From contig CP011077.1 of NCBI GenBank assembly GCA_000963575.1, positions 3,968,001 to 4,032,000 on the forward strand: DNA of 64,000 bases, read 5' to 3'. The first letter of the stretch is position 1; the number at the start of each line of letters is the position of its first letter. The stretch is from Klebsiella michiganensis. Its GTDB lineage: Bacteria; Pseudomonadota; Gammaproteobacteria; Enterobacterales; Enterobacteriaceae. The notes under the pieces were generated by a model, which made no database searches, was not told where the DNA came from, and saw only the letters and a program-made list of their open reading frames with translations. The position numbers and the translations under genes are program-made. Of this stretch, positions 7,951-15,595 are shown piece after piece.

Positions 7951-9237
7951 TTGGAACACATCTCAACCACCACGCTGATCGTCACCCTGATCATCATGGT
8001 GGTGGTGTCCGCGTACTTCTCCGGTTCGGAAACCGGCATGATGACGTTAAACCGCTACCGCCTGCGCCACCGCGCCAAACAGGGCAACCGGGCAGCGAAG
8101 CGCGTTGAAAAACTCCTGCGTAAACCAGACCGTCTGATTAGCCTGGTGTTAATCGGGAATAACCTGGTCAATATTCTGGCTTCTGCGCTGGCAACCATCG
8201 TCGGTATTCGCCTGTATGGTAACGCCGGCGTGGCCATTGCCACCGGCGTGTTGACCTTCGTTGTGCTGGTATTTGCGGAAGTTCTGCCTAAAACCATCGC
8301 GGCGCTTTATCCGGAAAAAGTAGCCTACCCAAGCAGTTGGCTGCTCGGCCCTCTGCAGTTTCTGATGATGCCGCTGGTCTGGTTGCTGAATACAATTACC
8401 CGCCTGCTGATGCGCATGGTCGGCATCAAGGTCGATAACATCATTAGCACCGCGCTCAGCAAAGACGAGCTGCGAACCATCGTGCATGAATCCCGCTCGC
8501 AAATTTCGCGTCGTAATCAGGATATGCTGCTGTCGGTACTGGATCTGGAAAAGGTCAGCGTCGATGACATCATGGTGCCGCGGAACGAAATCGTCGGGAT
8601 CAATATTAATGACGACTGGAAGTCCATCGTCCGCCAGTTAACGCACTCCCCGCACGGCCGCATCGTGCTGTACCGCGACAGCCTGGATGATGCTATCGGC
8701 ATGCTCCGCGTCCGGGAAGCCTACCGCCTGATGACGGAGAAAAAAGAGTTTACCAAAGAGGTGATGCTCCGTTCCGCCGATGAGATTTACTTTGTGCCAG
8801 AAGGCACCCCGCTCAGCGTGCAGCTGGTAAAATTCCAGCGCAATAAAAAGAAAGTTGGGCTGGTGGTGGATGAATACGGCGATATTCAGGGGCTGGTGAC
8901 CGTAGAGGATATTCTTGAAGAGATCGTGGGTGACTTCACCACGTCAATGTCCCCTACGCTGGCGGAAGAAGTGACGCCACAAAACGACGGCTCGGTTATT
9001 ATCGAAGGCAGCGCCAACGTGCGCGAACTCAACAAGGCTTTTAACTGGACGCTGCCAGAAGACGACGCCCGCACGGTAAATGGCATGATCCTGGAGGAGA
9101 TTCAGGAGATACCGGCGACAGGCACCCGCATCCGGCTAAGTCAGTACGATATCGATATTCTCGACGTGCAGGACAACATGATTAAGCAAGTGCGCGTCAC
9201 GCCGGTGAAGCCGCTGCGGCAAAGCGTTGAGCAGTAG
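7951..9237 (+). CDS. yfjD: CNNM/HlyC-CorC family transporter YfjD (CorB)
   Basis: 428 residues beginning at a TTG codon after AAAGGAAA. An N-terminal DUF21/CNNM membrane domain (about 5-180; motifs SGSETGMMTLNRYR, LIGNNLVNILASAL, VLVFAEVLPKTIAAL) is followed by two CBS domains (about 200-325; VPEGTPLSVQLVKFQ, LVVDEYGDIQGLVTVEDILEEIVGD split across them) and a C-terminal CorC_HlyC domain (about 345-420). Family role: magnesium or cobalt efflux and homeostasis with CorA or MgtA. Probably co-transcribed with ypjD. Followed by the duplicated hairpin at 9246-9267 and 9404-9425. Confidence 0.93.
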   Translation: MEHISTTTLIVTLIIMVVVSAYFSGSETGMMTLNRYRLRHRAKQGNRAAKRVEKLLRKPDRLISLVLIGNNLVNILASALATIVGIRLYGNAGVAIATGVLTFVVLVFAEVLPKTIAALYPEKVAYPSSWLLGPLQFLMMPLVWLLNTITRLLMRMVGIKVDNIISTALSKDELRTIVHESRSQISRRNQDMLLSVLDLEKVSVDDIMVPRNEIVGININDDWKSIVRQLTHSPHGRIVLYRDSLDDAIGMLRVREAYRLMTEKKEFTKEVMLRSADEIYFVPEGTPLSVQLVKFQRNKKKVGLVVDEYGDIQGLVTVEDILEEIVGDFTTSMSPTLAEEVTPQNDGSVIIEGSANVRELNKAFNWTLPEDDARTVNGMILEEIQEIPATGTRIRLSQYDIDILDVQDNMIKQVRVTPVKPLRQSVEQ

Positions 9238-9245
9238 AGACAAAA

Positions 9246-9267
9246 AAGCCAGCCTCAGGGCTGGCTT
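9246..9267 (+). terminator. Duplicated terminator hairpin, copy 1 (yfjD side)
   Basis: AAGCCAGCC-TCAG-GGCTGGCTT after A6, just past the yfjD stop. It recurs exactly at 9404-9425, 158 bp away. Confidence 0.65.
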
Positions 9268-9403
9268 CGGGCGACTGACAAACCGCTGGCGAGAGAAGAA
9301 ATACCAGACGGCTGGTTAGAAAACAGGAAAATCAATTCATTGATTTTCGACTGATAACCACACAGAGGGAAAATCACGTTTTTCCCTCTGTGTCAGCAAC
9401 GTC

Positions 9404-9425
9404 AAGCCAGCCTCAGGGCTGGCTT
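9404..9425 (-). terminator. Duplicated terminator hairpin, copy 2 (grpE side)
   Basis: Same 22-bp palindrome as at 9246-9267, here followed by TTTTTA on the plus strand. The T-run suits plus-strand (yfjD) termination; on the minus strand it would end grpE less cleanly. The 136-bp stretch between the copies contains a further perfect hairpin (CACAGAGGGAAAA / TTTTTCCCTCTGTG, 9361-9391). Confidence 0.65.
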
Positions 9426-9443
9426 TTTACTTCAGGCAACGAA

Positions 9444-10022
9444 TCAGGCTTTGGCTACGGAAACCATCGCGGCGCGAATAGTACGGCCATTCAGGGTATA
9501 ACCTTTCTGCATTACCATCAGTACGTTATTTGGCGCAACGTCGGCAGATTCAACCATCGCAATGGCCTGGTGCACGTCCGGGTTAAACGGCACGTTAGTG
9601 TCGCCCACCACTTCCACGCCGAACTTGCGAACCACATCCAGCATTGATTTCTGGGTCAGCTCAATGCCTTCGATCATCGGGGCTAAATCCGGGTTGGACT
9701 TGTCGGCCACTTCCAGCGCGCGATCCAGGCTATCAATAACCGGCAGCAGTTCGTTCACGAATTTCTCCAGAGCGAACTTGTGCGCTTTCTCGATATCCTG
9801 TTCGGTGCGGCGGCGCAGGTTAGCTAAGTCAGCCTGATGGCGTGGCTCAATCTCACGCTCGCGATGCTTCATTTCAGCCAGCTGAGCCTGCAGATTTGCA
9901 ATCTCTTCGTCGCGCGGGTCCACGACATCGGCACCTTCTACGGCCTCGACTTCTTCGTGCTGATCCATGGCGATATCTTCCGGGGCTTGCTCGTTAGGTG
10001 TTTTCTGTTCTTTACTACTCAT
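9444..10022 (-). CDS. grpE: Nucleotide exchange factor GrpE
   Basis: 192 residues from the ATG at 10020-10022 (MSSKEQKTPNEQAP), matching the E. coli start. An acidic disordered N-terminus is followed by a long coiled coil (about 45-135, NLRRRTEQDIEKAHKFALEKF) and the beta-wing domain ending MQKGYTLNGRTIRAAMVSVA. The dimer releases ADP from DnaK. Residues about 62-74 of the coiled coil differ clearly from E. coli at equal length, so this is substitution and not a frameshift. A sigma-32-type promoter precedes it. Confidence 0.97.
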   Translation of the reverse strand: MSSKEQKTPNEQAPEDIAMDQHEEVEAVEGADVVDPRDEEIANLQAQLAEMKHREREIEPRHQADLANLRRRTEQDIEKAHKFALEKFVNELLPVIDSLDRALEVADKSNPDLAPMIEGIELTQKSMLDVVRKFGVEVVGDTNVPFNPDVHQAIAMVESADVAPNNVLMVMQKGYTLNGRTIRAAMVSVAKA

Positions 10023-10067
10023 GAAATTCTCCGCGTTTTTAGCATTCATCTCGCTGCTTCGCTTATT

Positions 10068-10093
10068 ATGGGGATCAGTTTCAGGGTTTCAAG
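10068..10093 (-). promoter_or_regulatory. Sigma-32 heat-shock promoter of grpE
   Basis: Reverse strand CTTGAAA-N13-CCCCAT, a near-perfect match to the RpoH consensus (CTTGAAA-N11-16-CCCCATNT), 46 bp upstream of the grpE start in the grpE-nadK divergent gap. Confidence 0.85.
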
Positions 10094-10144
10094 GGAACCT
10101 GTCATATTGTCGCAGGAACGTCTCGAATAAGGACCACCAGGATA

Positions 10145-11023
10145 ATGAACAAACATTTCAACTGCATCGGTATTGTCGGGCACCCGCGTCACCCCACCGC
10201 TCTGACCACGCATGAAATGCTCTATCGCTGGCTGTGCGCCAAAGGTTATGAAGTGATGGTGGAACAGCAAATCGCCCAGGAGCTTAACCTCAAACAGGTG
10301 AAAACCGGCACGCTGGCGGAAATAGGTCAGCAGGCTGATTTGGCCGTGGTCGTCGGCGGGGATGGCAATATGCTGGGCGCAGCGCGAGTGCTGGCTCGCT
10401 ATGACATAAAGGTTATTGGCATCAACCGCGGTAACCTGGGCTTCCTGACCGACCTCGATCCGGACAATGCCCAACAGCAACTGGCAGACGTCCTCGAGGG
10501 ACATTACATTACCGAGCGCCGCTTCCTGCTCGAAGCACAGGTCTGCCAGCACGACACGCCTACGCGCCTCAGCACCGCGATAAACGAAGTCGTGCTTCAC
10601 CCAGGCAAAGTCGCGCACATGATTGAGTTCGAAGTCTATATCGACGAAATCTTTGCCTTCTCTCAGCGTTCTGACGGGCTGATTATCTCCACGCCGACCG
10701 GATCAACCGCCTACTCGCTTTCCGCCGGTGGGCCAATTCTTACGCCTTCGCTGGATGCAATCACTCTGGTGCCGATGTTCCCGCACACGCTTTCTGCTCG
10801 CCCGTTGGTCATCAACAGCAGCAGCACCATTCGCCTGCGTTTTTCCCATATGCGAAGTGACCTTGAAATCAGCTGCGACAGCCAGATTGCGCTGCCTATT
10901 CAGGAAGGTGAAGACGTACTCATTCGCCGGTGTGACTACCACCTCAATCTTATCCACCCGAAAGACTACAGCTATTTCAACACATTAAGCTCAAAGCTTG
11001 GCTGGTCGAAAAAATTATTCTAA
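10145..11023 (+). CDS. nadK: NAD kinase
   Basis: 292 residues, the same length as E. coli NadK. The ATP-NAD kinase signature VVVGGDGNMLGAAR (about 69-82) holds the GGDG motif, and NEVVLHPG plus STPTGSTAYSLSAGGPI are the conserved substrate-binding stretches. The cytoplasmic enzyme phosphorylates NAD to NADP. It is divergent from grpE and upstream of recN, the usual enterobacterial order. Confidence 0.98.
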   Translation: MNKHFNCIGIVGHPRHPTALTTHEMLYRWLCAKGYEVMVEQQIAQELNLKQVKTGTLAEIGQQADLAVVVGGDGNMLGAARVLARYDIKVIGINRGNLGFLTDLDPDNAQQQLADVLEGHYITERRFLLEAQVCQHDTPTRLSTAINEVVLHPGKVAHMIEFEVYIDEIFAFSQRSDGLIISTPTGSTAYSLSAGGPILTPSLDAITLVPMFPHTLSARPLVINSSSTIRLRFSHMRSDLEISCDSQIALPIQEGEDVLIRRCDYHLNLIHPKDYSYFNTLSSKLGWSKKLF

Positions 11024-11043
11024 AAAATCATCAGGCCACTTTA

Positions 11044-11081
11044 CTGTATATAAAACCAGTTTATACTGTATGAAAACACAG
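11044..11081 (+). promoter_or_regulatory. Two LexA (SOS) boxes upstream of recN
   Basis: CTGTATATAAAACCAG at 11044-11059 and CTGTATGAAAACACAG at 11066-11081 both fit CTGT-N8-ACAG (the first with one mismatch). E. coli recN also has two closely spaced strong boxes, the first identical to this one. They predict tight LexA repression and DNA-damage induction. Confidence 0.85.
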
Positions 11082-11101
11082 TAACTCAATCGAACTCTCA
11101 A

Positions 11102-11140
11102 TACTTCGAGTTGCAGCCCACATCCCTGCAGCTTGAAGTA
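11102..11140. repeat. Short ERIC-like palindrome in the recN leader
   Basis: TACTTCGAGTTGCAG and CTGCAGCTTGAAGTA are imperfect inverted repeats around a 9-bp centre and resemble the outer ends of an ERIC element with its core deleted. It falls between the LexA boxes and the recN ribosome site (AGGAAGG), lengthening the leader compared with E. coli. Confidence 0.45.
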
Positions 11141-11166
11141 TGGCGAGTTCATACAGGAAGGTGGCT

Positions 11167-12828
11167 ATGCTCGCTCAACTCACCATCAGTAACTTCGCTA
11201 TCGTTCGTGAACTTGAAATAGACTTTCATCACGGGATGACGGCCATCACCGGGGAAACCGGTGCCGGTAAATCTATTGCCATAGATGCGCTGGGCCTGTG
11301 CCTGGGCGGTCGCGCGGAAGCGGACATGGTGCGTTCAGGGGCAAATCGCGCGGATCTCTGCGCCCGCTTTTCCCTGAAAGACACGCCGGCGGCGCTACGC
11401 TGGCTGGAAGAAAACCAGCTGGAAGACGGCAGCGAGTGCCTGCTTCGCCGCGTGATCAGCAGTGATGGCCGCTCCCGGGGGTTCATCAACGGCACCTCTG
11501 TTCCCCTCTCCCAGTTGCGCGACCTCGGCCAGTTGCTTATCCAGATACATGGTCAGCACGCCCACCAGCTTTTGCTTAAGCCAGAGCATCAAAAAACGCT
11601 GCTGGACGGCTATGCCGGTGAACAGGCGCTGACTCAACAAATGGCAGAGCGCTACCGTGAATGGCACCAGAGCTGCCGAACGCTGGCGCAGCACCAGCAG
11701 CTGGCGCAGGAGCGCTCCGCTAAAGCCGAACTGCTCCACTACCAATTGAAAGAGCTGAATGAGTTTTCTCCCGTTGCCGGTGAATTTGAACTGATTGATG
11801 AAGAGTACAAGCGCCTCGCCAACAGCGGCCAGTTGCTCTCCACCAGCCAGCAAGCGCTGGACGTACTGGCAGACGCGGAAGAAACCAATTTACAAAGCCA
11901 GCTGTACACTGTTCGCCACCTCATGGGTGAGCTGGTAGGTATGGATAACAAACTCTCCGGCGTGCTGGATATGCTGGAAGAGGCCGCCATTCAGATTTCC
12001 GAAGCCAGCGATGAACTGCGTCATTACTGCGATCGTCTGGATTTGGATCCGAACCGTCTGTATGAGCTGGAACAGCGTATTTCTCGCCAGATCTCTCTGG
12101 CTCGTAAGCACCACATCACGCCGGAAGAGCTACCGGCATTCCACCAGAAACTGCTGGATGAACAGCAGTTGCTGGACGAACAAACCGGGTCGCTGGAAGA
12201 GTTACTGCAGGCGGTAGCCCAGCACCATCAGCAGGCGCTTGCCGTGGCGCTGGCGCTGCACCAAAGCCGGGTCAAACATGCCGATGAACTGTGCCAGCTG
12301 ATTACGGAAAGCATGCATTCCCTCTCAATGCCGCACGGCAAGCTCGCCATAGACGTCGAATTTAACGAAAACCACCTGACGGCAGAAGGTGCCGACCGTA
12401 TTGATTTCCGCGTCAGCACCAACCCGGGGCAGCCGCTGCAGCCGCTGGCAAAAGTCGCCTCGGGGGGGGAACTGTCCCGCATTGCGCTGGCGATTCAGGT
12501 GATTACCGCCCGTAAAATGGAAACGCCGGCGCTTATCTTCGATGAAGTCGATGTGGGGATCAGCGGCCCTACCGCCGCGGTAGTGGGTAAACTGCTCCGC
12601 CAGTTGGGCGAATCGACACAGGTGATGTGCGTCACCCACCTGCCACAGGTTGCCGGCTGCGGCCATCACCACTTCTTCGTCAGCAAAGAAACCGACGGTG
12701 AAATGACCGAAACCCATATGCAGCCTTTAGATAAACGTTCTCGTCTGCAGGAACTGGCTCGCCTGCTGGGCGGCAGCGAAGTGACGCGCAACACGCTGGC
12801 AAACGCCAAAGAGCTGTTGGCCGCCTGA
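11167..12828 (+). CDS. recN: DNA repair protein RecN
   Basis: 553 residues from the ATG at 11167 (MLAQLTISNFAIVRELEI), exactly the E. coli length and start; a ribosome site AGGAAGG precedes it. An SMC-like ATPase: Walker A ITGETGAGKSIAI near residue 30, central coiled coil (about 150-370), signature VASGGELSRIALA near 430 and Walker B ALIFDEVDVGISG near 455. It holds broken DNA ends and sister chromosomes together in recombinational double-strand-break repair. SOS-induced, judged from the two LexA boxes. A stem-loop (12834-12868) follows it. Confidence 0.98.
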   Translation: MLAQLTISNFAIVRELEIDFHHGMTAITGETGAGKSIAIDALGLCLGGRAEADMVRSGANRADLCARFSLKDTPAALRWLEENQLEDGSECLLRRVISSDGRSRGFINGTSVPLSQLRDLGQLLIQIHGQHAHQLLLKPEHQKTLLDGYAGEQALTQQMAERYREWHQSCRTLAQHQQLAQERSAKAELLHYQLKELNEFSPVAGEFELIDEEYKRLANSGQLLSTSQQALDVLADAEETNLQSQLYTVRHLMGELVGMDNKLSGVLDMLEEAAIQISEASDELRHYCDRLDLDPNRLYELEQRISRQISLARKHHITPEELPAFHQKLLDEQQLLDEQTGSLEELLQAVAQHHQQALAVALALHQSRVKHADELCQLITESMHSLSMPHGKLAIDVEFNENHLTAEGADRIDFRVSTNPGQPLQPLAKVASGGELSRIALAIQVITARKMETPALIFDEVDVGISGPTAAVVGKLLRQLGESTQVMCVTHLPQVAGCGHHHFFVSKETDGEMTETHMQPLDKRSRLQELARLLGGSEVTRNTLANAKELLAA

Positions 12829-12833
12829 GGCTC

Positions 12834-12868
12834 CACAATGCGCGGTGTATTCCGCACCGCGCATTGTG
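12834..12868 (+). terminator. Stem-loop after recN
   Basis: CACAATGCGCGGTG and CACCGCGCATTGTG are perfect 14-bp arms with a short loop, directly after the recN stop. No T-run follows, so it may be a processing or RNA-stability hairpin rather than a classical terminator. Confidence 0.5.
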
Positions 12869-12918
12869 CAAAAAACGCCCACCACACGAAGTAATCCGAC
12901 TTTCTGCCACCTTTTCAA

Positions 12919-12946
12919 CCAACTTTTTTATGCTCCCACTGTCAGA
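12919..12946 (+). promoter_or_regulatory. Candidate sigma-E promoter for bamE
   Basis: CCAACTT-N16-TCAGA resembles the RpoE consensus (GGAACTT-N16-TCTGA) about 100 bp before bamE. bamE (smpA) belongs to the sigma-E envelope-stress regulon in E. coli. Confidence 0.4.
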
Positions 12947-13047
12947 GTTGAGCGCCTTAAGGTTTTAAACTGCTTAAAGGTCTATTATCATCGGCATAAT
13001 ACGAATGAGCCACGCACTACTCCGGCCCGAAAAGGAATCAAATCACT

Positions 13048-13392
13048 ATGCGTTGTAAAATGCTGACTGCTGCCGCAGCGGTTCTTCTGATGTTGACCGC
13101 AGGCTGTTCCACTCTGGAGCGAGTGGTTTACCGCCCAGACATCAACCAGGGTAACTATCTGGCTCCTAATGACGTCTCCAAACTCCGGGTTGGCATGACT
13201 CAACAACAGGTGGCCTACACCCTGGGGACACCAATGATGTCCGATCCATTCGGCACCAATACCTGGTTCTATGTCTTCCGCCAGCAGCCGGGCCACGAGA
13301 ACGCAACTCAGCAGACGCTGACTCTGACCTTTAACAGCAGCGGCGTGCTGACTAACATCGACAACAAGCCGGCCCTGACCAAAGGGGAATAA
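13048..13392 (+). CDS. bamE: Outer-membrane protein assembly factor BamE
   Basis: 114 residues. The signal peptide ends at the lipobox LTAGCS (Cys20), followed by the SmpA/OmlA fold with YRPDINQGNYL, VGMTQQQVAYTLGTPM and WFYVFRQQPGHE. It is a lipoprotein of the BAM complex that inserts beta-barrel proteins into the outer membrane. It lies alone between recN and a bidirectional terminator shared with rnfH. Confidence 0.98.
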   Translation: MRCKMLTAAAAVLLMLTAGCSTLERVVYRPDINQGNYLAPNDVSKLRVGMTQQQVAYTLGTPMMSDPFGTNTWFYVFRQQPGHENATQQTLTLTFNSSGVLTNIDNKPALTKGE

Positions 13393-13408
13393 GGTTGGCT
13401 CGATGCAT

Positions 13409-13437
13409 AAAAAAAGGTGCCTGAGGCACCTTTTTTA
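13409..13437. terminator. Bidirectional rho-independent terminator between bamE and rnfH
   Basis: A7-GGTGCC-TGA-GGCACC-T6 separates the convergent bamE and ratA-rnfH transcripts. The stem is flanked by an A-run and a T-run, so it works for both. Confidence 0.9.
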
Positions 13438-13453
13438 TTACTTTCATCTGAGG

Positions 13454-13744
13454 CTATTTCTGGGCAGAACGTTCCGCCCGCTGGCGACGTAGCTCTTTCG
13501 GGTCGGCAATCAGCGGCCGGTAAATCTCAACCCGATCGCCATCATTCACTTTATCCCCCAGCTTTACCGGCCGACTGTAAACCCCGACTTTGTTTTTCGT
13601 CAGATCGATATCGTCGCGAAGCTCAAGCAAACCAGAGGCAATAATGGCCTGCTCTACGGTGCTGCCTTCTTCAAGCTTCACCTGCCGCAGATACTGTTTT
13701 TGCGGTAGCGCGTAAACCACCTCAACCTGAATCTCACGCGACAC
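13454..13744 (-). CDS. rnfH: RnfH/RatB family ubiquitin-like protein
   Basis: 96 residues from a GTG at 13742-13744 (VSREIQVEVVYAL), which overlaps the end of ratA by 11 bp and gives the family length. Conserved stretch LRDDIDLTKNKVGVYSRPVKLGD and the C-terminal YRPLIADPKELRRQRAE. The fold is beta-grasp (ThiS/MoaD/ubiquitin-like). Its molecular role is not settled, and the name reflects association with rnf in other bacteria. It forms the RatAB unit with ratA. Confidence 0.9.
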   Translation of the reverse strand: MSREIQVEVVYALPQKQYLRQVKLEEGSTVEQAIIASGLLELRDDIDLTKNKVGVYSRPVKLGDKVNDGDRVEIYRPLIADPKELRRQRAERSAQK

Positions 13745-14171
13745 GGTAAACCTCTTTGGCCCGGGTGGTGAATGCCTGAACCATGCTACCGGCAAGCTCT
13801 TTAAAGATACGGCCAAAAGCGAGCTCAATCAGCTTATTGGTAAATTCGAAATCAAGCTGGAACTCAATCCGGCAGGCATCTTCGCTGAGCGGCGTGAACT
13901 TCCAGCCCCCCATCAGCTTTTTGAAGGGACCATCCACCAGATGCATCAGAATGCTTTGATTGTCGGTCAGGATATTTCGGGTGGTAAAGGTTTTGCTGAT
14001 CCCGGCTTTTGAAACGTCTACCGCCGCCGTCATCTGATTAGCCGATGCGTCAATCACCCGGCTACCGGTGCAGCCCGGTAAAAATTCCGGGTAGGACTTC
14101 ACGTCGTTTACTAACTGGTACATCTGCTCGGCGCTGTAGGGCACCAAAGCAGTACGGCTAATCTGCGGCAT
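13734..14171 (-). CDS. ratA: RatA, START-domain toxin / coenzyme Q-binding family protein
   Basis: 145 residues, MPQISRTALVPYSAEQMYQLVNDVKSYPEF onward across the polyketide cyclase/START fold (COQ10 family). Conserved GGWKFTPLSEDACRIEFQLDFEFTNKL. In E. coli RatA binds free 50S subunits and blocks 70S association; eukaryotic and some bacterial relatives bind ubiquinone. It is divergent from smpB and translationally overlaps rnfH. Confidence 0.93.
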   Translation of the reverse strand: MPQISRTALVPYSAEQMYQLVNDVKSYPEFLPGCTGSRVIDASANQMTAAVDVSKAGISKTFTTRNILTDNQSILMHLVDGPFKKLMGGWKFTPLSEDACRIEFQLDFEFTNKLIELAFGRIFKELAGSMVQAFTTRAKEVYRVA

Positions 14172-14324
14172 AACAATTCCTGGGAGTCATAAATCGGACA
14201 AATAATAACATTTATCACCGCGCAAACAAAAACTCTCTGCCGCTCATGCTAAGATAAGCGCTTCCTCCTCGCGCAGGCTGCGGGGTGTCTTTGAACTCCT
14301 GGATTACATATACTGAGCAGCACT

Positions 14325-14807
14325 ATGACTAAGAAAAAAGCACACAAACCAGGCTCAGCCACCATTGCGCTAAACAAGCGTGCCCGCCACGAATACTTTA
14401 TCGAAGATGAGATTGAAGCGGGCCTCGCGCTGCAAGGCTGGGAAGTAAAATCATTACGTGCCGGGAAGGCAAACATTGGCGACAGCTACGTTATCTTTAA
14501 AGATGGCGAAGCCTATCTGTTTGGCGCCAACTTCACCCCGCTTACCGTCGCTTCCAGCCACGTAGTCTGCGATCCTACCCGCACCCGCAAGCTGCTGCTC
14601 AACCAGCGTGAGCTGGATAACCTGTTCGGCAGCGTCAGCCGCGACGGCTACACCATCGTCGCTCTGTCCCTCTACTGGAAGAACGCCTGGTGCAAGGTGA
14701 AAATTGGCGTGGCGAAAGGCAAGAAACAACATGATAAGCGTTCCGACGCGAAGGATCGCGAATGGGCGGTAGATAAAGCCCGTATCATGAAAAACGCGGG
14801 GCGTTAA
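14325..14807 (+). CDS. smpB: SsrA-binding protein SmpB
   Basis: 160 residues, the family length. The OB fold contains IALNKRARHEYFIEDEIEAGL, the C-terminal tail ends KARIMKNAGR, and the beta-strand motif reads GWEVKSLRAGKANI. SmpB delivers tmRNA to stalled ribosomes. Its partner ssrA normally lies close by. Here the two are separated by the 18-kb bapABCD locus. Confidence 0.98.
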   Translation: MTKKKAHKPGSATIALNKRARHEYFIEDEIEAGLALQGWEVKSLRAGKANIGDSYVIFKDGEAYLFGANFTPLTVASSHVVCDPTRTRKLLLNQRELDNLFGSVSRDGYTIVALSLYWKNAWCKVKIGVAKGKKQHDKRSDAKDREWAVDKARIMKNAGR

Positions 14808-14833
14808 GCCGATTCTCGTTCTTCCTCTCTCCG

Positions 14834-14857
14834 CTGGCTCTTCGTCTGAAGAGCCAG
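14834..14857. other. Stem-loop after smpB
   Basis: CTGGCTCTTC-GTCT-GAAGAGCCAG, a perfect 10-bp stem 26 bp past smpB. It is followed by TAAAAAAATT, not a T-run, so its role as terminator is uncertain. Confidence 0.45.
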
Positions 14858-15595
14858 TAAAAAAATTACACGCATCTTTAATTATCAGCTATTATTGCGC
14901 GGTCAAATATTGGAGCTTTGAAATTAATTAAGCGCCACTAAATAATATATGCTATTTCCCTTCACTATTATCTCCCCTGTTAAAAAAACCAAATTAAAAA
15001 ATATATAATATTTTCACATCCCCCATCGCCCTCCAATACTCATCACAAAACAGAAAACCTCTTCCAATATTTTCTGTTTTACAAAAGAAAACACCCCACC
15101 AGAAAAGGCACAATAACCTTCCCAGACGCAAGGACTCTCCCCCACTGAAGCTTCAAATTAACCAGGGCAATACAAAACATCGCCTAAAACTTATCTTAAA
15201 TCTTTCAAGGTGATAAGAATAATAGTAGCCGGCCGACAGCCAAAGAACCGGCTTCAGCCGTTTGGGTGAGCCCTTTACATTCACTGGTACTTTAGAGCCA
15301 CTTACATAGTGTTAAATATGGCTTAAGTTGCGCTTTCATTTTTTCCTGTCTATATCATCAATAGTCTCCATTTAATAAACGACGAGCCTATGACCCTGAG
15401 AATTAACTAATTTCGATTCCGCACCGGAAACGTCTTTTTTATTAATAATCACTGTTATCAATTTTTTGATACATGCCCTTTTTCGCCTGTTTATCGCGAA
15501 GGGGCTCGTACACTTAAACATTTTGCTTTCGGCAATGAACACATTACGCCGGGCAACTGACTACCACCACGTTCATCGCGAATGGAGTGATAACA
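14858..15595 (+). other. Long AT-rich leader and promoter region of bapA
   Basis: About 740 bp with no credible gene on either strand and clearly lower G+C than both neighbours. One sigma-70-like candidate is TTGCGC-N17-TATATC at 15328-15356, 240 bp before the bapA start. A short GCCGG/CCGGC dyad lies near 15229-15252. A long AT-rich upstream region is typical of H-NS-silenced, CsgD-type controlled adhesin genes; that link is inference. Confidence 0.4.

Noticed and set aside
9650..9860. Frameshift in grpE, suspected because a coiled-coil stretch differs from E. coli
   Set aside because: Alignment by eye keeps equal length and the flanking residues in register, so it is substitution.
10046..10618. 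190-codon open frame antisense to nadK and the grpE promoter
   Set aside because: No family signature, and it covers the sigma-32 promoter and the nadK start.
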